Shown piece by piece: positions 15,748 to 22,045 of a stretch of DNA of 22,852 bases. The position numbers were made by a program, and so were the translations under genes. The number at the start of each line of letters is the position of its first letter. The stretch's first letter is position 1. The notes beneath the pieces are model-generated. The model saw only the letters and a list, made by a program, of their open reading frames with translations. It ran no database searches and was not told where the DNA came from. Origin of the DNA: an uncultured Blautia sp. (GTDB lineage Bacteria > Bacillota > Clostridia > Lachnospirales > Lachnospiraceae). The DNA lies in contig CAKRVL010000035.1 of NCBI GenBank assembly GCA_934408705.1, positions 1 to 22,852 of the forward strand, given 5' to 3'.

Positions 15748-15762
15748 TTGAAATTGTTTCAA
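15748..15762. promoter_or_regulatory. TTGAAA-N3-TTTCAA dyad upstream of the oppA -35
   Basis: A perfect 6-bp inverted repeat with a 3-bp centre lies 35-50 bp upstream of the -35, where activators or auxiliary repressors often bind. It lacks the central CG of a catabolite-response element. It is also close to the lipoprotein stop, so chance cannot be excluded. Confidence 0.35.
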
Positions 15763-15786
15763 CCATGTTACCGCCTTTTGTATGAC

Positions 15787-16884
15787 TCAATACAAAATTT
15801 CTACATCTTTTTTGCTGATCAGCCCATTATCCAAGGGAGACCAGGTCTCCAGGTACTGAGTCTCCTCGTCATCTCTTCCTTTCAGATTTAAAATTTTCCT
15901 GTCTCTCACTATTTTCCCGGACAAATCTTCTTTTTGGATTTCTTCCAGAATATAAGCAGCTTCTGGTTCCACTTTCAGTGTATCCGGAACCTCAGATAGG
16001 TTACATAAGGTCTGCTTCAGTACTTGATTCGTCTCGTCCATCTGATAAATGACTGTTTTCACTGGCTTGTACATATTTGCAAACTGGACAGATACTTTGC
16101 AGGTATCCTTCTTTGCCTTTCCATTTTCCACTTCCCGGGATTCTGCAGTAATTGTTGCCGCCATGGTATTTCCTTCTTCGGATGGTGTTCCATTGGCATA
16201 ACCATTTCCGGTTATTGCATAGATATCGCCATTTTCAGTCTGATACACCGGGTTTACATAATAGGTCTTCTGTTCTTTTGAAGTCTGCTGATAAATCGTC
16301 ACACTTATAACCCGTTCTTCCCCCTCATCTGTCACGGTATAATTCAAGTAGGGTTCTCCAACTCCGTCGGAACAAAGATTTCCAACTACAGATTCACCAT
16401 TCTCATCTGCTGTGACGGGCATTATCACATACTCACCTTTTATGTTTCCAAAGGAAATTTTCCACTCTGACGAAGACTGAGCCCCTTCTTTATCCACAGT
16501 TGCCACAAGCTTTCCCTCATAACAGCTGTCGTTTCCTACGATGATGCTGCTGTTGTTCATAATAGAAGAGGCGTGGTCATTCAGATAGCCTTCCATGTCA
16601 TACAGTTCCAGATATTCGGAGGTGATAAACGCGCCGATCAGACGATCACTGCTTCCGTCAACTCCAGCATCAGGAACTGCCAGAGTACAGCCGCTGGCTG
16701 TAAGAGTCATGAAAATAACCGATAATTTGAACAAACTTTTTAACAGATGATTGTTCTCCCGTCCCTTTAAAAATCTTTCTACAAGATATCCGTTACAATT
16801 TGTAGAAAATTTTTTCCAGATGAAAGCACCGCAACGAGCCAGCTTAGCCGAATTTTGGTGATATTTTGATTCCCTAATCTTCAT
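15787..16884 (-). CDS. Putative lipoprotein of unknown function, coupled to XRE regulator
   Basis: The 365-aa product starts at the ATG (16884) that follows GGAGGAGG by 7 bases inside the XRE gene; the overlap with the XRE stop is 11 bases, so translation is coupled. A basic region of about 50 residues precedes a short hydrophobic stretch (SLFKLSVIFMTLTASGC) with a possible lipobox at C66 (A-S-G-C, lacking the favoured Leu at -3). The rest is a polar, beta-rich extracellular-type sequence, for example RLIGAFITSEYLELYDMEGY near the N-terminus of the mature part and TVIYQMDETNQVLKQ later. No domain is recognised. A single-pass protein with its bulk outside is the alternative to lipidation. The module context with a DUF2975-like membrane protein suggests an envelope-sensing or self-regulating role, which is inference. 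Confidence 0.75.
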   Translation of the reverse strand: MKIRESKYHQNSAKLARCGAFIWKKFSTNCNGYLVERFLKGRENNHLLKSLFKLSVIFMTLTASGCTLAVPDAGVDGSSDRLIGAFITSEYLELYDMEGYLNDHASSIMNNSSIIVGNDSCYEGKLVATVDKEGAQSSSEWKISFGNIKGEYVIMPVTADENGESVVGNLCSDGVGEPYLNYTVTDEGEERVISVTIYQQTSKEQKTYYVNPVYQTENGDIYAITGNGYANGTPSEEGNTMAATITAESREVENGKAKKDTCKVSVQFANMYKPVKTVIYQMDETNQVLKQTLCNLSEVPDTLKVEPEAAYILEEIQKEDLSGKIVRDRKILNLKGRDDEETQYLETWSPLDNGLISKKDVEILY

Positions 16885-17104
16885 TTTCATCCTCCTCCAG
16901 ATTTCCATCGAATTTTAAGATATCGCCCACATCGCATTGTAGAAAATAACAGATCCTGTTGATCGTGTGAAAACGCACACCTCTGGCTTTCCCGCTTCTC
17001 AGGACAGAAAGATTAGCCTCTGTGATATTTACAAGGCTGCATAATTCCTTGGAGGTCATTCCCCGTTCCTTCAAAACATCTTCCAGACATATTTTTATAG
17101 CCAT
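16874..17104 (-). CDS. Small XRE-family DNA-binding regulator (YozG-like)
   Basis: The 76-aa protein is almost entirely a Cro/CI-type helix-turn-helix: LEDVLKERGMTSKELCSLVN, then ITEANLSVLRSGKARGVRFH as recognition region, then INRICYFLQCDVGDIL. This pattern (NLSVL-x2-GKA-x2-(V/I)RF, CDVGDIL) is that of the small YozG-like regulators encoded beside DUF2975 membrane proteins. An acidic tail EEDENED encodes the RBS of the next gene. RBS GAAAGGAAA precedes the ATG. It follows the membrane protein and one 51-bp repeat copy, and overlaps the lipoprotein gene. The two palindromic operators at the module's promoter are its most likely targets, giving autorepression. Confidence 0.9.
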   Translation of the reverse strand: MAIKICLEDVLKERGMTSKELCSLVNITEANLSVLRSGKARGVRFHTINRICYFLQCDVGDILKFDGNLEEDENED

Positions 17105-17133
17105 AAATATTTCCTTTCATTAATGCAGATCAT

Positions 17134-17184
17134 TAAAGCGGACATTCCAGGTCCGCTTCGCTACTTGCCCATGAACGCAGTCGC
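17134..17184 (+). repeat. 51-bp direct repeat, copy 1, with internal hairpin
   Basis: Identical at 50 of 51 positions to 18195-18245 (one C/T difference near position 36 of the unit). Perfect arms AAGCGGAC (17136-17143) and GTCCGCTT (17151-17158) enclose a 7-base loop. It lies between the membrane-protein stop (11 bases away) and the XRE RBS. The palindrome-plus-tail form is that of a dispersed intergenic repeat (REP/MITE-like); this class assignment is inference from two copies. Confidence 0.85.
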
Positions 17185-17195
17185 TTCAAGATCTG

Positions 17196-18173
17196 TCAGA
17201 TAAACAGATCGTTATCCTCTTTCAGTCTCTGCATTTCCCTTATATATCTTGCAAACAGCAGAACTGCCAGCACAAATGCCAGGGAAAATACAGGCACAGT
17301 CACTACATATTCTATCTGATAAAGTATGCTCTGGAAAAACAACTGTAGTAGATTAAATCCCCCATCCAGTCCAATCGTTGCAATGAGCGTCCACATGCAG
17401 AGCCTGGAGAGCTTGTCCGCAAGCATTACATTCTTCTCCTGATACATTTTCTCTTTCATAGCTGCCAGAAGTCTTCTTGCCTGAAAAACTATAATAATTT
17501 CCAACACATATGGGAAAATACGTACTGCAAAATGAAGAAACAGGAAAACATAAGTTGGTGTCAGATTGGAAAAGGTAAAAAATCCATCACTGAATTCCAC
17601 ACCTGTATTTCCCTTCTGCACAGTTTGCAGCTTATCAAGCAGACTTCCCAGCTCCAGCCCGAAAATCCCATATACCAGAACAATATTCACGCCGCCCAGC
17701 AAGAACCATAGTCCCTTCTGAAGCTGTGCTGTTCCGGCATTTTTATAATGCAGCAGAAAACGGATTAACAGGTATCCCAAAAGCACAGAATAAAAGGTAC
17801 TTCCCAGAGCCCATTTCCCGGTTCCCGGAACACTCACTGACAAAAGTCCCGGATTGATCATATAAAACAGGATTATAAAGAGGAGGAGGCTGATAACCAG
17901 AAGCATACTGTCCATAAACATAAATTTCTTACTCTTTTTAAGAAAAATCCATATCCCTGCAGGAATTAGTCCTAAGAATATGTATAAAATAATGGCTATC
18001 ACATTTCCCACTGCACCTGATAATGATAATGCCCGCAGGCCGGTACCGATTTGTTCAAACGGAAATGCGACCATAGTGGAAAACAGGCCCGACAGACTTT
18101 GCTGTAAAATACAGAACAGCACACAGGCTGCTGCCTCTGCTGACAAAAGAATAAACAAATGCTTTTCCCTCAT
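17196..18173 (-). CDS. DUF2975-like multi-pass membrane protein
   Basis: The 325-aa protein has about eight predicted membrane segments, for example residues 5-27, 55-78, 87-110, 123-145, 155-178, 205-232, and two near the C-terminus. The ending RYIREMQRLKEDNDLFI closely resembles the conserved EL-KEDNDLTI ending of DUF2975 proteins, and the neighbour is the YozG-like XRE regulator typical of that family. At 325 aa it is about twice the usual DUF2975 length, so it may be an expanded or distantly related form. The RBS AAAGGAGG stands just before the ATG. The gene is bracketed by two copies of a 51-bp direct repeat. Function of the family is unknown; modulation of the partner regulator from the membrane is a hypothesis. 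Confidence 0.7.
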   Translation of the reverse strand: MREKHLFILLSAEAAACVLFCILQQSLSGLFSTMVAFPFEQIGTGLRALSLSGAVGNVIAIILYIFLGLIPAGIWIFLKKSKKFMFMDSMLLVISLLLFIILFYMINPGLLSVSVPGTGKWALGSTFYSVLLGYLLIRFLLHYKNAGTAQLQKGLWFLLGGVNIVLVYGIFGLELGSLLDKLQTVQKGNTGVEFSDGFFTFSNLTPTYVFLFLHFAVRIFPYVLEIIIVFQARRLLAAMKEKMYQEKNVMLADKLSRLCMWTLIATIGLDGGFNLLQLFFQSILYQIEYVVTVPVFSLAFVLAVLLFARYIREMQRLKEDNDLFI

Positions 18174-18194
18174 AAGAGTCCTCCTTTTTCAATG

Positions 18195-18245
18195 TAAAGC
18201 GGACATTCCAGGTCCGCTTCGCTACTTGCTCATGAACGCAGTCGC
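18195..18245 (+). repeat. 51-bp direct repeat, copy 2, with internal hairpin
   Basis: Same orientation and sequence as copy 1 (17134-17184) except one base. It lies in the 5' leader of the membrane-protein gene, between the operator/promoter region and the RBS, so the hairpin would be in the mRNA about 25 bases before the start. Each copy therefore precedes a gene of the same module. The spacing between copies is 1061 bp. Confidence 0.85.
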
Positions 18246-18262
18246 ATAACAAGGTTATAAGA

Positions 18263-18281
18263 ATTATTGTGAAACGATAAT
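18263..18281. promoter_or_regulatory. Operator O1 of the XRE/DUF2975 module
   Basis: ATTATTGT-GAA-ACGATAAT is a 19-bp palindrome with one mismatch. It lies immediately downstream of the predicted transcription start, where binding would block elongation or initiation. Its centre is 42 bp (four helical turns) from that of O2, which suits cooperative binding. Confidence 0.65.
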
Positions 18282-18291
18282 TTATACTTTT

Positions 18292-18319
18292 ATTATACTG
18301 CTTAATTATCGTTTGTCAA
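18292..18319 (-). promoter_or_regulatory. Consensus sigma-A promoter of the DUF2975/XRE/lipoprotein module
   Basis: On the minus strand TTGACA (18314-18319), a 16-bp spacer and TATAAT (18292-18297) are both perfect consensus hexamers. Predicted start near 18285. The promoter is flanked by matching half-sites AAACGATAATT (18272-18282) and AATTATCGTTT (18304-18314), an exact 11-bp inverted repeat. Confidence 0.88.
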
Positions 18320-18323
18320 TAAT
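18305..18323. promoter_or_regulatory. Operator O2 of the XRE/DUF2975 module
   Basis: ATTATCGT-TTG-TCAATAAT is a 19-bp palindrome with two mismatches that overlaps the -35 hexamer. Its best half-site is identical, in inverted orientation, to that of O1. A further perfect 12-bp palindrome, TTTCAATTGAAA (18323-18334), directly adjoins it. Confidence 0.6.
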
Positions 18324-18383
18324 TTCAATTGAAACAAAACGAAATAATTTTCTCTGGAAATTTTCTTTGGCACTCTCCTCTGC

Positions 18384-18422
18384 AAAAAAATTCGCCAGGC
18401 AGAGATTTTTTCTCACCTGGCG
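18384..18422 (-). terminator. Terminator of the GGDEF-GGDEF-SseB operon
   Basis: On the minus strand CGCCAGG (18416-18422) pairs with CCTGGCG (18393-18399), an inner GAGA/TCTC pairing extends the stem, and AATTTTTTT follows. It lies 40 bases after the SseB-domain gene stop and insulates the next promoter. Confidence 0.85.
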
Positions 18423-18461
18423 TTGATAATTCAAAAAAGCTTCTTATTAATATTTCCCAGG

Positions 18462-18911
18462 TCACTGGACTACATTCCCCAGTATGATCCGGATAAGTGT
18501 TTTGTCTAGCATCAGAGTCCGATTCCATGGGTTAATGATCACGCCACAGATTTCTTCCTCGGACAAAGCAGCCTCCAGAACTTTTCCAATATCAGTCATA
18601 AAGGTTGACATAACGCTTTCACTGCCTTTCAATTCTTCATCAAAGCTGGTAAATACTGCCCACCAGCTGTTTCCATCAGTTGTTTTCACTGCCTGTACCT
18701 TCATCTGACCTGCTGCCACATTCGGTTCTACCGCAATGATCACCTGGCCATTTTCACGCATTCTCCTGCGTACTACCGTCAGCGCATGTGCCAGCAGCTC
18801 CTGGGTAGGCTGTTGCTGAAGCGCTGCAATAGCTTCCTCGATTTTTTCATTTCCTACTAAACCATCATCTGTTTTATTCATATCATTTGTCATATTTTCT
18901 TTATTCTCCAT
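18462..18911 (-). CDS. SseB-domain protein
   Basis: The 149-aa soluble protein contains an SseB N-terminal-type domain at about residues 20-145. Visible features are IEEAIAALQQQPTQELLAHA, a central VKTTDGNSWWAVFTSFDEEL block, and the terminal EEICGVIINPWNRTLMLDKT typical of this domain. SseB was named for a rhodanese-enhancing protein and this domain occurs widely in Firmicutes with unknown function. The start codon shares one base with the stop of the upstream GGDEF gene (TAATG), so it is translationally coupled and probably works in the same pathway. An internal start (MTNDMNK) preceded by GGAG is possible. A terminator follows. Confidence 0.75.
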   Translation of the reverse strand: MENKENMTNDMNKTDDGLVGNEKIEEAIAALQQQPTQELLAHALTVVRRRMRENGQVIIAVEPNVAAGQMKVQAVKTTDGNSWWAVFTSFDEELKGSESVMSTFMTDIGKVLEAALSEEEICGVIINPWNRTLMLDKTLIRIILGNVVQ

Positions 18912-19789
18912 TATTTAATTTCAGTTAGAACTGCTAACTTATCTCTATGCCGATACAAGATTTTATTCTGATACATTTTACGGTCAGCAGCTTTCAAGGC
19001 TTCCGCCTCCCCTGTACAACGCTTCATCCTCAAAGCTCCACCAACAGCCAGTCCAGTCTGCACATCTGCACCAGAAATCCTTTTGCTTCCTGCCTGTATA
19101 TCTCTTATGATTTTTTCATGTGCCGCTTTACTACAGACAGGGGTCACAATAAGGAATTCATCACCGCCCCAGCGTATAACAACTGACCTTTCAGAAACAG
19201 TGTACTTTAACATGTTCGCAATCTCACAAATATACTGATCACCGGCCTTGTGCCCGTATTTGTCGTTAATCATCTTAAGATTATTGCAATCACAGATAAC
19301 ATAACTACATGGCAGACTGTTTTCATTATCAAAATCAAACTTTGCTATATAATTTCGATTATACAAGCCTGTCAGGGAATCATGCAAGCTAAGCTGCTCA
19401 TATTTTTCTCTCAAATTGATCAGCTCTGTAATATCATTACCAATACCGCAGATCCCCACAATTTCATTCTCATCATTATAAATAGGGTTCTTGGTCACTT
19501 CTATATAAAATATTTTTCCTTCTATCAGAATAGGATCTATAGTATGAGTGGAAATCCCTTTACTTATAATTTCCAAGTCTTCTTTATAATAACGCATCCC
19601 AAGCTGTTTATCAAATTGAATTTCATAATCCCTTTTTCCAATAATAGTTCCATCTGGTCCTGCATTCAGAAATTCACATGTCCGGGTTACAAATACATAT
19701 CTGCATTCTGTATCTTTGATAAAAAAAGTCTCTGGTAAAGCGTGAAAAATTTCACGCATAAAAGGCATATATTCTTTTTTTATTTCCAT
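18911..19789 (-). CDS. PAS-GGDEF diguanylate cyclase, cytosolic
   Basis: The 292-aa protein has a PAS domain at about 14-122 (FFIKDTECRYVFVTRTCEFL, VGICGIGNDITE) and a GGDEF domain at about 135-290. The substrate region is DSLTGLYNRNY, the metal site CDCNNLKMINDKYGHKAGD and the signature GGDEF at 208-212 is intact, so c-di-GMP synthesis from two GTP is expected. The residues where the inhibitory RxxD I-site should be are SERS, so product feedback is probably lost. No membrane segment or signal peptide. Its start overlaps the stop of the paralogue by 10 bases with AAGGAAG as RBS. PAS ligand unknown. Confidence 0.88.
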   Translation of the reverse strand: MEIKKEYMPFMREIFHALPETFFIKDTECRYVFVTRTCEFLNAGPDGTIIGKRDYEIQFDKQLGMRYYKEDLEIISKGISTHTIDPILIEGKIFYIEVTKNPIYNDENEIVGICGIGNDITELINLREKYEQLSLHDSLTGLYNRNYIAKFDFDNENSLPCSYVICDCNNLKMINDKYGHKAGDQYICEIANMLKYTVSERSVVIRWGGDEFLIVTPVCSKAAHEKIIRDIQAGSKRISGADVQTGLAVGGALRMKRCTGEAEALKAADRKMYQNKILYRHRDKLAVLTEIK

Positions 19790-20649
19790 TCTGCCATCTT
19801 CCTTTTCTTTTTATCAGCATACATATTCTGATCCGCCAACTGAATAGCTTCTTTCTCTGGCTGCTTAATAGTTTTTCTTATATGATAGCCTACTGCTATT
19901 TCCATGTATGGAAGCTTCTTTCTTTTGATTTTCTGAGCTTCATTGATTTTCCCAATGATTTCCCTGCAATGATCCTCATGGCAATTTGGAAGGATCATTA
20001 AGATTTCATCTCCTCCCCAGCGGATACATAGTCCGTTTTTCGGAACGTACTGCTCTAGCATTTTTGCAATTTCCTGAATGTATATATCCCCCATCGCATG
20101 TCCAAAGCTGTCATTTACCTCTTTTAAATCATTACAGTCACTCATAATATAAGCACAGGGCAGACACTCTTTTTTGTCAAAGTCATACTTCAAAAAATAA
20201 TTTCTGTTATAAATACCGGTCAGGTTGTCCAGAAATGTCAGTGACTCAAATTTCTTTTTCAGCTTCATTAATTCTGTCACATCACTGACAACACCGCACA
20301 CTCCAAATATCTCACCATCTATATATACCGGATTCTTTGCTATTTCCCGATAAATAATTTTTCCGTTCTGCATAAATTCAGAATAGCAATGACAGGCTTT
20401 TCCCGTCCGCATAATATCCTTATCCTGTTCGTAATATAATTTCCCCAATTCCTGGTCATATTGAATATCTATATCTGTTTTTCCAAGAATGGAATTGTCC
20501 TTTCCACCATCAATCAGATTTTCTATCTCTGAAGTGTAAATATATCTGCAATCCTTATCTTTAGCAAAAAGAACCGCAGGTATCTGATTATATTTATATG
20601 CAAATTGAAGCAATTCTTCTGCAGAATATTTCTTTTTTACATTCCCCAT
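19780..20649 (-). CDS. PAS-GGDEF protein with variant GGDEI signature
   Basis: The 289-aa protein is a clear paralogue of the next gene: PAS at about 20-127 (VLFAKDKDCRYIYTS, GVCGVVSDVTE) and GGDEF domain at about 140-285 (DNLTGIYNRNYFLKYDFD, SDCNDLKEVNDSFGHAMGD). The signature is GGDEI at 212-216, with Ile for the usual Phe; no RxxD I-site is present. Catalytic acidic residues are kept, so it may be active, weakly active or act as a partner. The start at 20649 is chosen for GGAGG (20658-20662) 8 bases upstream; an ATG 15 bases further up lacks an RBS. It is the first gene of the operon. Confidence 0.85.
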   Translation of the reverse strand: MGNVKKKYSAEELLQFAYKYNQIPAVLFAKDKDCRYIYTSEIENLIDGGKDNSILGKTDIDIQYDQELGKLYYEQDKDIMRTGKACHCYSEFMQNGKIIYREIAKNPVYIDGEIFGVCGVVSDVTELMKLKKKFESLTFLDNLTGIYNRNYFLKYDFDKKECLPCAYIMSDCNDLKEVNDSFGHAMGDIYIQEIAKMLEQYVPKNGLCIRWGGDEILMILPNCHEDHCREIIGKINEAQKIKRKKLPYMEIAVGYHIRKTIKQPEKEAIQLADQNMYADKKKRKMAEWK

Positions 20650-20703
20650 CAAGCTTTCCTCCATGCATTTTGGGCTTACATTAACATTCTTATAGCATCA
20701 CAG

Positions 20704-20768
20704 ATTGTTATTATTCTACGTGGTATACAGGCTAAATAGACCTGTCTGAATGCTAAATTGTTATTATT
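20704..20768 (-). promoter_or_regulatory. Upstream region of the GGDEF operon with dyad and 12-bp direct repeat
   Basis: ACAGG (20727-20731) and CCTGT (20741-20745) form an inverted repeat. It is flanked by two exact copies of ATTGTTATTATT (20704-20715 and 20757-20768), 53 bp apart. No consensus promoter is visible; TATAAG downstream is a weak -10 candidate. Role unknown, and the AT-rich repeat could be chance. Confidence 0.3.
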
Positions 20769-20793
20769 TTTATATTTTCAGCTAATGTAACAG

Positions 20794-20823
20794 AAAAACC
20801 CCGGAAGCCTTACGCTTCCAGGG
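20794..20823 (-). terminator. Terminator after the ornithine cyclodeaminase gene
   Basis: On the minus strand CCCTGGAAGC (20814-20823) pairs with GCTTCCGGGG (20799-20808, one mismatch) around a short loop, followed by TTTTTC. It lies 54 bases after the stop and closes the arginine operon. Confidence 0.9.
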
Positions 20824-20876
20824 CATCTTATGCTTGGGCATATACTGTCAGATATGTAGGTATCCAAAAAGCTCTT

Positions 20877-21974
20877 TTACATTACATTCAATCCTTTTGC
20901 CACCAGTGTAATGAAATCCTGAACATTTGTTACAATTGTTGTGGCACTGAGGCTTCCTCTGTCCAACAGTTTATTTACTACAAATTCATCTGCATCCACA
21001 GTATAGAGGTAAAGCGGTCTTACAGTACCATCTTCCATAACGCGGAAAGATGGAGTCATATTTCCGGTTGCGATAGTGTGAAGCATAGTCGCCATGCAGA
21101 TCACAGTTGTTGCCTTACGAACCATCCCACGCATAGCATTTGCCGCTTCATAAACGTCACCTATAACTTCTGGAAGCGGTCCATCATCACGAATGGATCC
21201 AGCAAGAACAATCGGAACTTCGTTTTTCACACAGCTGCAGATGATTCCATCATCCAGATCGTAATCTTTGATAAATTGCGGAATGGAGCCACTTCTGCGT
21301 ACTTTATTGCAAATATCCAGATGATTATAATGTCCGTTAGGCTGAGATCTCTGTGTATAAATGTCCTGACCAAGTGCTGTATGAAGAAGTGCGCCTTCCA
21401 GGTCATGTGTAGCAAGGGCATTTCCTGCCATAATTCCCTGTGCATAGCCATTTTCGATCAGAAGCTGCATCGCTCTTCTTGCATCTGCATCAAAAGCAAA
21501 TGCCGGTCCCATGACCCAGATAATATTTCCATGTTCTTTTTCATATTTCAGAAGCTCAAACAGCTTATCGTAATCGCGTGCGTAAGAAGTTTCACGGCTT
21601 CTTCCCTGACGGAACACAAACTGATCTTCCAGAGTATGCTCTTCATCTGTAAAACCATTACAGTGCATATAAATACCATCTTCACATTTTTCTGTTCTTC
21701 CCAGGATCACCTGATCCCCTTTTTTAATATTTCTGGCTTCTACAACATCCAATTTCCCATCTTCACGCAAAATAACGCAGGAATCCATACGACTCTCTTC
21801 TGCCAGTTTCCACTGACCATCAATCTTAAAATATTCCGGATACATAGAGGTACTATGATAATTTTCCGGTGCTACACCATCCTTTTCTGCTTTTTCATAA
21901 ACTGCATCCGGCGCTTTTACAAACTTTTCTTCCTCAAAATTCGGATGATGATATTTAGGCATTTCAAATGACAT
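20877..21974 (-). CDS. TIGR00300/LOR-SDH-type ornithine cyclodeaminase-like enzyme
   Basis: The 365-aa protein matches the family annotated as LOR/SDH conserved region or archaeal-type ornithine cyclodeaminase, which converts ornithine to proline and ammonia with bound NAD. Visible marks are ESRMDSCVI near 60, the dinucleotide-binding stretch WVMGPAFAFDADARRAM near 153, GIMAGNALATHDLEGALLHT near 180, LDDGIICSCVKNEVPIVLAG SIRDDGP (given in two parts) and TTVICMATMLHTIATGN. It is not the bacterial mu-crystallin type. Start 21974 is set by GGGGGA 6 bases ahead; the frame stays open further upstream into arcA, without family match. It lies 71 bases after arginine deiminase and before a terminator. 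Catalytic activity is inferred from relatives such as the C-terminal half of cyanobacterial AgrE. Confidence 0.75.
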   Translation of the reverse strand: MSFEMPKYHHPNFEEEKFVKAPDAVYEKAEKDGVAPENYHSTSMYPEYFKIDGQWKLAEESRMDSCVILREDGKLDVVEARNIKKGDQVILGRTEKCEDGIYMHCNGFTDEEHTLEDQFVFRQGRSRETSYARDYDKLFELLKYEKEHGNIIWVMGPAFAFDADARRAMQLLIENGYAQGIMAGNALATHDLEGALLHTALGQDIYTQRSQPNGHYNHLDICNKVRRSGSIPQFIKDYDLDDGIICSCVKNEVPIVLAGSIRDDGPLPEVIGDVYEAANAMRGMVRKATTVICMATMLHTIATGNMTPSFRVMEDGTVRPLYLYTVDADEFVVNKLLDRGSLSATTIVTNVQDFITLVAKGLNVM

Positions 21975-22045
21975 ATTATTTTCCCCCATTTTCTCTGTCA
22001 ATTTTATACTACATCTTCGTCCATTTTTATACAGCTTCCCGCATT

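Noticed and set aside
15748..15762. Catabolite-response element (cre)
   Set aside because: Lacks the conserved central CG and the flanking consensus.
17134..18245. CRISPR array
   Set aside because: Only two repeat units 1061 bp apart with a gene between them; no regular spacers or cas genes.
17134..18245. Insertion sequence bounded by the 51-bp repeats
   Set aside because: Repeats are direct, the enclosed gene is a membrane protein and not a transposase, and no target-site duplication is evident.
21078..21971. 297-codon plus-strand open frame opposite the cyclodeaminase gene
   Set aside because: Antisense shadow; composition rich in Cys, Ile and Phe from reverse reading of a real gene.
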